Shown piece after piece: positions 18,579 to 27,138 of a stretch of DNA of 64,000 nt. The stretch covers positions 288,414 to 352,413 of the forward strand of contig NZ_CAAAHX010000005.1 in NCBI RefSeq assembly GCF_900639865.1, in the 5' to 3' direction. The notes under the pieces are model-generated. The model was not told the DNA's origin, did no database searches, and saw only the letters and a program-made list of their open reading frames with translations. How positions within the stretch are numbered: position 1 is the first letter of the stretch; each line of letters starts with the position of its first letter. A program made the position numbers and the translations under genes. This stretch comes from Legionella gresilensis. GTDB taxonomy: Bacteria > Pseudomonadota > Gammaproteobacteria > Legionellales > Legionellaceae.

Positions 18579-20153
18579 TCAGTTAATGGTATAAGGTGAA
18601 ACTGCTCTTTGGCAGAGTTTACGCATTGCCATGGCAATAGGCTTGTATAATTGAGCTTGTTTAGCATCACCTGTATATTCTTTAGCTAAAGCTACTGGAT
18701 CAGTGAAACTTAACCATACTTGGCCCGCTTCATCTATCGTCGCCATCACACGTAGAGGTAAATCAATAGCGATTGCCGGGATCGCTTGCATCATGGCAGT
18801 TCCTTTAGCAGGATTACCAATAATTAATACTTCAGTCATCGGTAGTTTTTGACCTACATGTTGAGCTTCGCCACTATGGTCGATATGCGCAAATACCTTA
18901 CCCCCTTGCGCTTTAACTAAAGTAGCAACACGTTCCATCGTTTCCTTAACAGGATAAGGACTTTGTATAGTTTCTACCCAGGGTGCAGTCACGGGTGCTG
19001 CTAAGCGAGCATCAAAAGCACCAGCGATTTTGCGTCCTAAAATATCTAAATCAGGTAAATCACCTTTATTGGCTAGCAAGGTAACACACAATAATTCATC
19101 AGCTGCCGTAAATCGGCTAAGAAAAGAAGAGTAGCCGGGCACGTTTCCTTTTATTTCCATTAATCCTTTTCGTCCTGGAAATAACCAGCCTGTATTGCCT
19201 GGTATTGTTTTTCCATTTTTTAAAGTAATGGGACTAAATAGGAAAGCTCTATCTTTGGCATCTTTAACTAAAATATCGCCTGCTAAGCCTATATCCCAGG
19301 TGCTAATATCAGCACTTGATGCAATAAGCCCACTATTGGCAAAAGAAGCACTCCAACTTGTTGATTTGATAGCAACTAAACTTCCACTGCTCTCTTGTGA
19401 ATAGCCATTTGCTAATTCAGTTGGGTTAATTAATTCAGCGACATGTAAAAATTGACTATGTTTATACGAGCTATTCTCAGCGCTAAATTCGTTTTTAATA
19501 GCATTTTTATTGGCGATAAAATAAGTGTGTTTAAGACCTAAAGGCTCAATCTGCTTTTTAGTTACGTATTCTTGATAGCTCATGCCACTTATATTTTCAA
19601 TAATAAGGCCAAGTAGATAATAATTGGTGCTACTTTTATAAGCTTGTGTTCCTGGATTAAATAATAAGGGTTTATCTTTAATTATATTTATAATTTCTGT
19701 GGGTGTATAATCTTTAGCAAAATCAAAGCTAGGCTCATCTATATAACTAGGTAATCCAGAACTATGCGTGATTAAATCTTGAATCGTAATAGCATTCCAC
19801 TGCGAGACTACTCCTACAGAGGATGGAAGGTATTTAGTAATCGAATCCTCAAGTTTAAGCTTACCTTCTTCTTTAAGCTGCATGATTGCAATTGCAGTCA
19901 CAACATTAGTTATTTCACCAACATTAAATACGGTATTTGATGAAACCAGTTGCTGACTTTGTGTATCAGCGATGCCATAGCCAACCACCCTGGTAATATA
20001 AGGTGCTTGAACAATCGCTAAAGATAGGCCAGGAATATTATTATCTTCCATATACTTTATCACCAAATCATCAATCGATTGACCATGATAAAGGACGTGA
20101 TAATCGCCGCGACCCTTTCCTGCAAACGTTGAATTTGAAATAAGCGCCCCCAC
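18579..20153 (-). CDS. Beta-lactamase-like/DUF302 fusion with lost catalytic motifs (possible pseudogene)
   Basis: A 524-residue protein: residues ~20-390 match the serine beta-lactamase/class C hydrolase fold and ~400-510 match DUF302 (GGKVFAHIDHSGEAQHVGQ, IIGNPAKGTAMMQ, DLPLRVMATID). The catalytic S-x-x-K is replaced by E80-I-T-N83, the Y-x-N motif reads K173-S-S175, and the HGG motif reads KGN, so hydrolysis is unlikely. The GTG at 20153 starts in mid signal peptide: upstream in-frame codons read ITLGIV, and an ATG at 20200 would supply the missing leader if the T6 run near 20177 had one more T. Either a pseudoenzyme or a decaying gene. Confidence 0.75.
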   Translation of the reverse strand: MGALISNSTFAGKGRGDYHVLYHGQSIDDLVIKYMEDNNIPGLSLAIVQAPYITRVVGYGIADTQSQQLVSSNTVFNVGEITNVVTAIAIMQLKEEGKLKLEDSITKYLPSSVGVVSQWNAITIQDLITHSSGLPSYIDEPSFDFAKDYTPTEIINIIKDKPLLFNPGTQAYKSSTNYYLLGLIIENISGMSYQEYVTKKQIEPLGLKHTYFIANKNAIKNEFSAENSSYKHSQFLHVAELINPTELANGYSQESSGSLVAIKSTSWSASFANSGLIASSADISTWDIGLAGDILVKDAKDRAFLFSPITLKNGKTIPGNTGWLFPGRKGLMEIKGNVPGYSSFLSRFTAADELLCVTLLANKGDLPDLDILGRKIAGAFDARLAAPVTAPWVETIQSPYPVKETMERVATLVKAQGGKVFAHIDHSGEAQHVGQKLPMTEVLIIGNPAKGTAMMQAIPAIAIDLPLRVMATIDEAGQVWLSFTDPVALAKEYTGDAKQAQLYKPIAMAMRKLCQRAVSPYTIN

Positions 20154-20379
20154 TATTCCTAATGTGATAAAAAATTTTTATTCTTCCTAAAAGATAGCAT
20201 AGCTCATTTATTAAAATTTATTATTTATTTTATAGTACTATTTTTGCAAAGAATTGATAGCTTAAATAACACAAATTAAATTTGAAAAAATCCTTTTTTA
20301 TAGGTGCTTATTATCATTAACTATATGCAAGGAATAAAACACGGTATACTTCTCATTTTTGCTGCAAATAGAAAGATTT

Positions 20380-21399
20380 ATGTACGATCTCAACTGGTCT
20401 TATGCTTATGGTAAACCTCAATCTAGCGCTCAATTTAAGCTTGAGCCAGAGGATTTTCAAGTTATTGAGTATTTTAATGAAGAATTTAGCGGTGCAGGCG
20501 AACACACCTTATTAAAGATTGAAAAACGGGGATTAACAACAGAAGAAGTTGTGAAATCTTTAAGCCGCTTAATTAATAAGCCAATAAAGCAAATTAGCTA
20601 CGCAGGCTTAAAAGATCGCCAAGCATTAACTATCCAATGGCTAAGTATTCATACACCAGGTGAAATAATTCCTGGTATTGAAACACTACAAGCACCAGGT
20701 TGGAAAGTTATTGAAACCACGCGCCATATTAAAAAATTAAAACCAGGGTTTCTAACTGGCAATCATTTTAATATCAGATTAAAAAATTTAACTGAACCAG
20801 AGCAATTTAAACAACGCAGTGAACAAATTAAAATAATGGGTGTTCCTAATTACTTTGGCGAACAACGCTTTGGCCGTGATGCTGGAAATCTATTCAAAGC
20901 GAAAGACATCTTGGTAGAAAATCGTAAAATTAAAGACCGATTTTTAAGAGGCATGTATTGCTCGGCCGCACGCTCATGGCTTTATAATTTAATTCTTTCT
21001 AAGCGCGTTGCCCAAGGTAACTGGAATATACCCATTAAAGGCGATGTAATGCAATTAAGTGGCTCTAAAAGTATTTTTACCCTTGAGAATATAGAAGAAA
21101 CGATATTACAACGCATAAAAGAAAAAGACCTCTCACCTGCCAGCCCTCTACCCGGAAAAAATAAAAACATAGTTGCTGATGATGCGTTATTATTTATAAA
21201 TGAAGTATATCAAAAGTGGCAACCTTGGTTAGCAGGATTAATACAACAGGGATTAGAGGAAGCCTGGCGTGCCAATATTTTACATCCTCAAAATCTGCAA
21301 TATCACTTTTTAGGTAATATTGCTGAATTATCCTTTACCTTACCGGCAGGTTCTTATGCGACAACTGTTTTACGTGAATTAGTGCAATATTCTCCTTAA
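20380..21399 (+). CDS. truD: tRNA pseudouridine(13) synthase TruD
   Basis: A 339-residue TruD that isomerises uridine 13 in tRNA-Glu. The family motif [16 protein letters not shown] is present with the catalytic aspartate at D79, close to D80 of the E. coli enzyme. The N-terminal [22 protein letters not shown] and the later [15 protein letters not shown] are also diagnostic. I start at ATG 20380, where the protein aligns with other TruD proteins, rather than at the upstream TTG. It is a lone gene here, not linked to surE or ispF. Confidence 0.95.
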   Translation: MYDLNWSYAYGKPQSSAQFKLEPEDFQVIEYFNEEFSGAGEHTLLKIEKRGLTTEEVVKSLSRLINKPIKQISYAGLKDRQALTIQWLSIHTPGEIIPGIETLQAPGWKVIETTRHIKKLKPGFLTGNHFNIRLKNLTEPEQFKQRSEQIKIMGVPNYFGEQRFGRDAGNLFKAKDILVENRKIKDRFLRGMYCSAARSWLYNLILSKRVAQGNWNIPIKGDVMQLSGSKSIFTLENIEETILQRIKEKDLSPASPLPGKNKNIVADDALLFINEVYQKWQPWLAGLIQQGLEEAWRANILHPQNLQYHFLGNIAELSFTLPAGSYATTVLRELVQYSP

Positions 21400-21531
21400 T
21401 GACGTAAAACAATTTCTGATAAAGGGCTCATCTTTGAAAAATGCAAACTTATGGTTGTTATAATGAATATTAAGTGTGCTAAAGTTATTTAAGGCAGTAA
21501 TTGATAGTATTACTTAATCATAGGAAACAGG

Positions 21532-22353
21532 ATGGCCCGTGAATTAATTGAAGCACTACCTTTTTGGTGGTTGGTTATATTATGTATATCAATACTTACT
21601 ATCGTTGCTTATTTATCAGTCATAATTTCAACTCAGTTAATTACTTTCCCTATAGATAAAGATCACCGCTCACTAACTAATACGTTAATTAGAATATTAG
21701 GCACAGGTTTTTCTGTGTTACTTGCTTTTATTATTATTAACACTTGGAACTATTTACTAAAAACCCAAGATGATATAGCTACAGAAGCTGATGCTTTGGC
21801 CACAATGGTACGTAATATTAATGTATTTCCAGCACCAGCAAAAGATAAAATTATGGCAGGGATTCGCGATTATACTATTTTAGTCAGAACTCAAGAGTGG
21901 GCGCTAATGAAAGAAGGTGAAGAAAGTCCGGATGCGTGGAATGCACTTAATAATTTATTTTTGATTTTACAATCCTTTGATCCTCAAACCAATTTAGAAA
22001 AAATATATTATTCTCAATGTATAAAAAATCTTGATACTATTTTGGCAGCTAGACGAGATAGGCTTTCTCGCCTAACAAGTATTATCCCCGAAAAACTAAG
22101 TTCGTCTCTTATTATAGGCTCCATTTTTCTTGTCGTTATATTAGGTTTAGTTCGTGGTGAATCAGGATTTCTAAACACGACACCAATATTATTTTTTGCA
22201 GTTGTCTTTGGCTTTAATGTAGCCATAGCCTTAAGTTTTGATTACCCTTATTCAGGTGATATTTCAGTAAGTAATCGCCTATTTTATGAGGGTATGTTAA
22301 GTTCATTTAAAGATTCAGAGCTTAATATAACCTCACGCAATCCCGCCTCTTAA
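21532..22353 (+). CDS. DUF4239 (bestrophin-like) membrane protein
   Basis: A 273-residue membrane protein with two N-terminal helices (about 11-33 and 54-75), a ~110-residue soluble middle part, and two C-terminal helices (about 188-205 and 213-232). The layout and the phrases ALATMVRNINVFP and RRDRLSRL fit DUF4239, a family distantly like bestrophin channels; function unproven. AGGAAACAGG directly before the ATG is a strong ribosome binding site. Confidence 0.8.
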   Translation: MARELIEALPFWWLVILCISILTIVAYLSVIISTQLITFPIDKDHRSLTNTLIRILGTGFSVLLAFIIINTWNYLLKTQDDIATEADALATMVRNINVFPAPAKDKIMAGIRDYTILVRTQEWALMKEGEESPDAWNALNNLFLILQSFDPQTNLEKIYYSQCIKNLDTILAARRDRLSRLTSIIPEKLSSSLIIGSIFLVVILGLVRGESGFLNTTPILFFAVVFGFNVAIALSFDYPYSGDISVSNRLFYEGMLSSFKDSELNITSRNPAS

Positions 22354-22362
22354 GTGATACTT

Positions 22363-22560
22363 TTAAAATAACATGCTGATCCCAAACGTTAGTGTATTTT
22401 CGCTTGCTTCTTGACCTAAAGGTGAGAAAACAGGTTGATAAAAACAATTCATACCACCCTTAATTGCTCAAAACTGACTAACAAGGTGCCAATAAAATAT
22501 ATCAATATCAGTATTTTCTATTTTACCACAATTAAACTCAGCATCATTTGTTAAAGTCAC
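22363..22560 (-). pseudogene. Remnant of an outer-membrane beta-barrel gene
   Basis: Conceptual translation on the minus strand gives a coherent fragment ending SENTLTFGISMLF-stop, the typical C-terminal strand of an outer-membrane barrel, preceded by KGGMNCFYQPVFSPLGQEA. One in-frame TGA sits just upstream of AIKGG, and before it the frame reads NTDIDIFYWHLVSQF. The fragment somewhat recalls CopB-like or phenol-MetA-like barrels. It has no proper start, so it is a decayed remnant lying between two plus-strand genes. Confidence 0.55.
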
Positions 22561-22629
22561 TAGCAAATAATATAATATTTACGCATTTAGGCCTCAAACG
22601 TTTTATAAGAGAAAACTATTGGAGTATTG

Positions 22630-23697
22630 ATGAAAAGAAAACAAGAAGATAATTGGAATGGAAAAATTTACAGTGATCCTAAGTATTCTCGCTTACAACA
22701 TCATTTTGAAGATAAAGTATTTACAGATTTCGTAGTAAAGCATGAAGGCGAGCGCAATAAAAATAAGCGTATTTTAGAAATAGGTTGTGGTAATGGTCAC
22801 TTAACAAAGAGAATCAAGACAGAATTAAAAAGTGATAGTGTAATAGCTATAGATAATTCTGATTCAATGATAAAAGAAGCAAAAAAAACGTACGCAAAAC
22901 ATGCTAATACTTTCTTTAAAAGACAAGATATTACTAATCCCCGCCTACCTCTTTATCAACAGTATAATGCAATGATATCTTTCTTTTGTTTCCATTGGAT
23001 TGTTAAACAGAGAGAAGCTTTAAAAAATGTGAATAGAGCCTTACAAGCAGGCGGACATGGCTACATTTTTTTCCCCGGCCGCGCTCATTTCCCACAAACC
23101 GTCACCTCAACTAAAAGAAGCTATATTGATATAGCAAAAGATTTATTAATAAATGATCCTAAGTTTAAAAATATTTTTACAGATTTTAACATAGAGCGCA
23201 TTAAGCTTTCTGGAGATAACTATCCGACATTTATAAAAGAGGCGGGATTAGAATTAGAAGAATTAATTCCCATTAACGAAACGTTTATATTTCAAGACTT
23301 AGCTGAGTTAAGTCGCTTTTATCAAGGTATTTTATCGGGCTACTTAAAATTTAATAATTCTACCAATCTAACTGACGCTGAAAAAATGCACTATGTAGCA
23401 AAGCTTTGTAATAAAATTGCTCATGAACTTGTAAAACAAGGTACCTATAAAGAAATTGCAAATGAACAAATAGAATCAGAAGAAGATTTTTTACTCGCTA
23501 TTGTTAAAAAACCAGGCTTAGTAGATATGCGTCATATCGACACAAATAAACTTCAATTAAAAGATTCACAGAATCAATTAATCTCTAATCCCGATTTAAC
23601 CTTGCTACTTCGTATCTTAAATGCCGGCCCACCTGCTAATAATACTAGACGACATGATAAAAATAATGAGGAGAATAGTTACTTACAACTTCGTTAA
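22630..23697 (+). CDS. Class I SAM-dependent methyltransferase
   Basis: A 355-residue protein with the SAM-binding motif I ILEIGCGNGHLTK (residues 48-60), an acidic residue after the next strand (VIAIDNSDSMI), and motif IV-like NAMISFFCFHWI. This is the pattern of trans-aconitate/juvenile-hormone-acid-type small-molecule methyltransferases. The C-terminal ~130 residues are extra. I choose ATG 22630 because GGAG lies 5 nt upstream; the TTG at 22627 is less likely. Substrate unknown. Confidence 0.8.
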   Translation: MKRKQEDNWNGKIYSDPKYSRLQHHFEDKVFTDFVVKHEGERNKNKRILEIGCGNGHLTKRIKTELKSDSVIAIDNSDSMIKEAKKTYAKHANTFFKRQDITNPRLPLYQQYNAMISFFCFHWIVKQREALKNVNRALQAGGHGYIFFPGRAHFPQTVTSTKRSYIDIAKDLLINDPKFKNIFTDFNIERIKLSGDNYPTFIKEAGLELEELIPINETFIFQDLAELSRFYQGILSGYLKFNNSTNLTDAEKMHYVAKLCNKIAHELVKQGTYKEIANEQIESEEDFLLAIVKKPGLVDMRHIDTNKLQLKDSQNQLISNPDLTLLLRILNAGPPANNTRRHDKNNEENSYLQLR

Positions 23698-24138
23698 AAA
23701 GATTAAATAGCTTTTAACCTTAAAACAAGTTTATTCATTCTTCTTAATGGCCAAGAATAAATTTTATATTAAAGTCAATTTGCAGTCTTGGATTAAAGCT
23801 GGATTTTGTGGCGTTAAAGAAAAGCTTATCTTAATCTTAGCGCCTTTGGCATGGGCTATAAAAAACCCTCTTAGCTTACTCTCATCTACAATATCACTGT
23901 AATTAAGAAGCAATACTATTCAAGCTTGTTAATTGAGAAGATGGGGGTTAATAAATTTTTAATAGTTGGAAAGGCGATATAAATTTGTATTCAGCAGATT
24001 TTAGACTAGTTTCTTATATTTTAATCAACCAGTTACCTATCTAGTAATTAGACTGATTATTACATAAACTTACTAATAAATGGATTTTAAAATAGAACAA
24101 TTAAACTTGGTTAGACTTTAACACTTACAGGAGAAGAA
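23698..24138. other. Intergenic region with a short minus-strand open fragment
   Basis: On the minus strand, 23913-23764 stays open for about 49 codons and reads like a real protein tail (DESKLRGFFIAHAKGAK, then ISFSLTPQNPALIQDCK). It has no ribosome binding site and an in-frame stop just upstream, so it is more likely a remnant than a gene. The rest is AT-rich. The AGGAG used by the downstream kinase lies at the 3' end. Confidence 0.35.
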
Positions 24139-26694
24139 GTGAGAAGTTCTATTCCTATCAATAGCTTATCATTAACTAGTCCTATATTAGCTATTTTCGT
24201 AAGCCTATTAGGCCTAATGGTATTGTTTGGCTGGTATACGCATAATGCCTTAATTATTCAAGTATCACCTTCTTTTGCTCCAATGCAATTCAATGCTGCT
24301 TTAAATTTCTTTTTATCAGGATTGGCGCTACTTTGTTTATACTTAAATACAAAAAAAACTGCACTTTTTATTGCTAGCCTAATCATTCTATTATGCACGC
24401 TCACTCTCTTAGAATATTTCTTAAATATTAATTTAGGTATTGATGAGCTTTTTATGACTCATTATATTACCGTGCAAACTTCGCATCCTGGACGAATGGC
24501 ACCCAATACAGCCTTTTGTTTTCTGCTTTTATGCCTTACTATTTGGCTACATCCCTCATCTATAGAAAATACAGAAAGAAAGCTAGCTTGCATACTGTTA
24601 GCTTCGCTTATTATTCTGTTAGGTGCCCTACCTTTATTTGGTTATTTATTTGACTGGCAAACTGGCTGGTCTAATTTTACATTGATGTCGATACATTCAG
24701 CCTTCGCTTTTATAGCCTTAGGATTAAGTTATATTTTATGGCTTCGGCGTGAAGAAATAAGCATTTTAAACTCCATGGATATATTGCCTATATTACTTGT
24801 TTTTTTCACTAGCGCTATCATTTCTATTGTTTTATGGCATTTTCAAGTAATACAGGAACAAAAACAAATATCATTAGCGATTCATGAGGCTAAAGAACAA
24901 ATTTCTACTAAACTTAAAACCGAATTTGAGCGTCTAACTCAAGCGTTGCATCGGGTTTCTTTGCGCTGGCAGCAAAATAATGGCCATAGTAAATTAGCTT
25001 GGCAAACAGATGGCCAAGCTTATCTAGCCGATTTTCCTGCTTTAAAAATCATGGGGTGGCTTAATCAAAATAATGAACTTCAATGGCGTATTCCTGAAGA
25101 TCAAAATCAATTTTTATTAAATTACTCTATTCCTTTTTTACAAAGTAAAGCACTTAAGGAAAAGGGAAGCAAAACAGCAAAATCTGGTGTACCTATTATG
25201 CTTGACAATAAGCAAATTGCCTTACCTATCTTTATCCCCCTATATACAAAAAATGGGTTTGATGGTTATTTATTTAATGCTATCGACATGCAAGCCTTTG
25301 TTGATAATGCCTTAGATATGCAAACTAAAAATCACCTGCACATGATGATTTCAGATAAAAATTATCGCCTTTATCCTAAGGATAATCTTAACAATGCAGG
25401 CGTTCAAGCTAAACAACTTACTCAAAACACAAATCTAAAGTTGCTTGATCGTAATTGGACATTAACATTATGGCCATCTCAAAATTTGCTTGGCTTATAT
25501 TATACAGTCATTCCTATTTTTACTCTTATTACTGGCTTATTATTGTCTGTGTTGCTAGCTATGCTAGCTTATATGCTTAAAAAATTGCACGATGCCCGAA
25601 AACTGAGCCATTTAATTCTAGAAAGTGCTGGCGAGGGTATCTATGGGGTCGATAAAAGCGGCAAAACTATATTCGTCAATTCAGCTGCAGTAAAAATGAT
25701 AGGCTGGGAACAAAAAGATCTTATAGAAAAACGCCAACATGATCTAATCCATTATAAAAATCTTGATGGTAGCCCTTATTTAATTTCTGACTGCCCTGTT
25801 TATCATACTTTAGCAACAGGAGAAACTAAACATAGAGACGATGAAGTTTTTTGGCGTAAAGATGGGAGTTATTTTTGGGCAGACTATACAAGTAAAGCCA
25901 TTATAGAAAATGGGAAAATTATAGGTGGCGTAGTTACTTTTAAAGATATTACCGCCAGAAAAGAACATGAGCAGCAAATTAAACAACAAAAAAATAAGTT
26001 AGAAGCGATGAACAAAGAACTTGAAGGTTTTAGTTACTCTGTTTCTCATGATTTGCGTGCTCCCCTACGACATATCATTGGTTATATTAAGTTCTTACAA
26101 GATAAAGTTAATAAGCTAAATGATACCGAAATGAATGAATACATTCAAATTATAAGTACTGAAGCTAAACGGATGGGGCAATTAATTGATGATCTCTTAG
26201 CCTTTTCGCGCGCTGGACGTTTTGCCTTAAATAAACAAAACGTAAATTTTAATGAAACAATTGACTCTGTCATTGCTGAATTAACAAGCCAAATAGAGGA
26301 TAGAAAGATAGAGTGGCACATCGCTACCCTACCACAAGTTTATGTGGATCAAAATATGATGCGTATTGTCTGGCAAAATTTACTTTCTAATGCATTAAAA
26401 TTTACTAGAACCAGAGAAGTCGCGATGATTAGTATCGATTGCGAGGATGATTCTGATGAATGCATTTTCTCGGTAAAAGATAATGGCGTTGGATTTGATA
26501 TGACTTATTCCGATAAGCTCTTTGGAGTTTTCCAACGTCTACATGCTGAAACTGAATTTGAAGGAAATGGTATTGGTTTATCAAACGTCCAACGAATTAT
26601 ATCTCGTCACGGTGGCCGGGTTTGGGCAACCAGTGAATTAAATAAAGGGGCGCAATTTTATTTTACGCTTCCTAAAAAAGCGGTAGGAGAATAA
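24139..26694 (+). CDS. Membrane sensor histidine kinase with PAS domain
   Basis: An 851-residue kinase. Residues 1-~235 form a membrane-spanning sensor region, then comes a ~220-residue extracytoplasmic CHASE-like segment, another membrane helix (~460-485), a PAS domain (LILESAGEGIYGVDKSGKT) and a HisKA domain with the phosphoacceptor in YSVSHDLRAPLRHIIGY. The HATPase_c domain follows (NLLSNALKFT; KDNGVGFDM; GNGIGLSNV). GTG start after AGGAG. It is the first gene of a three-gene operon; the next gene begins 2 nt after its stop. The kinase core resembles cyanobacterial phytochrome-type kinases that pair with single-domain regulators. Confidence 0.9.
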   Translation: MRSSIPINSLSLTSPILAIFVSLLGLMVLFGWYTHNALIIQVSPSFAPMQFNAALNFFLSGLALLCLYLNTKKTALFIASLIILLCTLTLLEYFLNINLGIDELFMTHYITVQTSHPGRMAPNTAFCFLLLCLTIWLHPSSIENTERKLACILLASLIILLGALPLFGYLFDWQTGWSNFTLMSIHSAFAFIALGLSYILWLRREEISILNSMDILPILLVFFTSAIISIVLWHFQVIQEQKQISLAIHEAKEQISTKLKTEFERLTQALHRVSLRWQQNNGHSKLAWQTDGQAYLADFPALKIMGWLNQNNELQWRIPEDQNQFLLNYSIPFLQSKALKEKGSKTAKSGVPIMLDNKQIALPIFIPLYTKNGFDGYLFNAIDMQAFVDNALDMQTKNHLHMMISDKNYRLYPKDNLNNAGVQAKQLTQNTNLKLLDRNWTLTLWPSQNLLGLYYTVIPIFTLITGLLLSVLLAMLAYMLKKLHDARKLSHLILESAGEGIYGVDKSGKTIFVNSAAVKMIGWEQKDLIEKRQHDLIHYKNLDGSPYLISDCPVYHTLATGETKHRDDEVFWRKDGSYFWADYTSKAIIENGKIIGGVVTFKDITARKEHEQQIKQQKNKLEAMNKELEGFSYSVSHDLRAPLRHIIGYIKFLQDKVNKLNDTEMNEYIQIISTEAKRMGQLIDDLLAFSRAGRFALNKQNVNFNETIDSVIAELTSQIEDRKIEWHIATLPQVYVDQNMMRIVWQNLLSNALKFTRTREVAMISIDCEDDSDECIFSVKDNGVGFDMTYSDKLFGVFQRLHAETEFEGNGIGLSNVQRIISRHGGRVWATSELNKGAQFYFTLPKKAVGE

Positions 26695-26695
26695 T

Positions 26696-27136
26696 ATGAT
26701 AAAACCCGGACATATTTTGTTAGTTGAAGATGATAAATTAGATGCAGATTTAGTTATCAAGGCTCTTCAAAGTGAAAAAATTTATAACACCATTGATTGG
26801 GTTAAGGATGGAAAAGAAGCCTTGGATTATTTACGGTTTGAAGGCATGTATAGTAGTCGTGAAAACACTCAACCTATCCTTGTTTTACTTGACTTAAAAA
26901 TGCCTAAGATAAATGGCATAGAAGTACTACAATCCATTCGTGCAGATGCCAATTTAAAAAAACTTCCCGTGGTTATCTTAACTTCTTCAAAGGAAGAGCA
27001 AGACTTAGTTAACGCTTATAACTTAAATGTTAATGCCTACGTAGTAAAACCTGTTGATTTCGTTCAATTTACTGAGGCTATACGCCATATTGGATCGTTT
27101 TGGATAATTTATAATGAGCCACCGCCGGAAAAATAA
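26696..27136 (+). CDS. Single-domain response regulator (Rcp1-like)
   Basis: A 146-residue receiver domain with no output domain. The acidic pocket (LLVEDDKLDADL), phosphoacceptor D66 (LLDLKMPKING), conserved Ser/Thr (VILTSSKEEQD) and Lys (YVVKPVDF) are all present. The NGIEVLQSIRAD region is typical of the Rcp1 subfamily, which pairs with phytochrome-like kinases. Its start is 2 nt after the kinase stop, with the ribosome binding site inside the kinase gene. It probably relays phosphate from the upstream kinase. Confidence 0.92.
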   Translation: MIKPGHILLVEDDKLDADLVIKALQSEKIYNTIDWVKDGKEALDYLRFEGMYSSRENTQPILVLLDLKMPKINGIEVLQSIRADANLKKLPVVILTSSKEEQDLVNAYNLNVNAYVVKPVDFVQFTEAIRHIGSFWIIYNEPPPEK

Positions 27137-27138
27137 GT

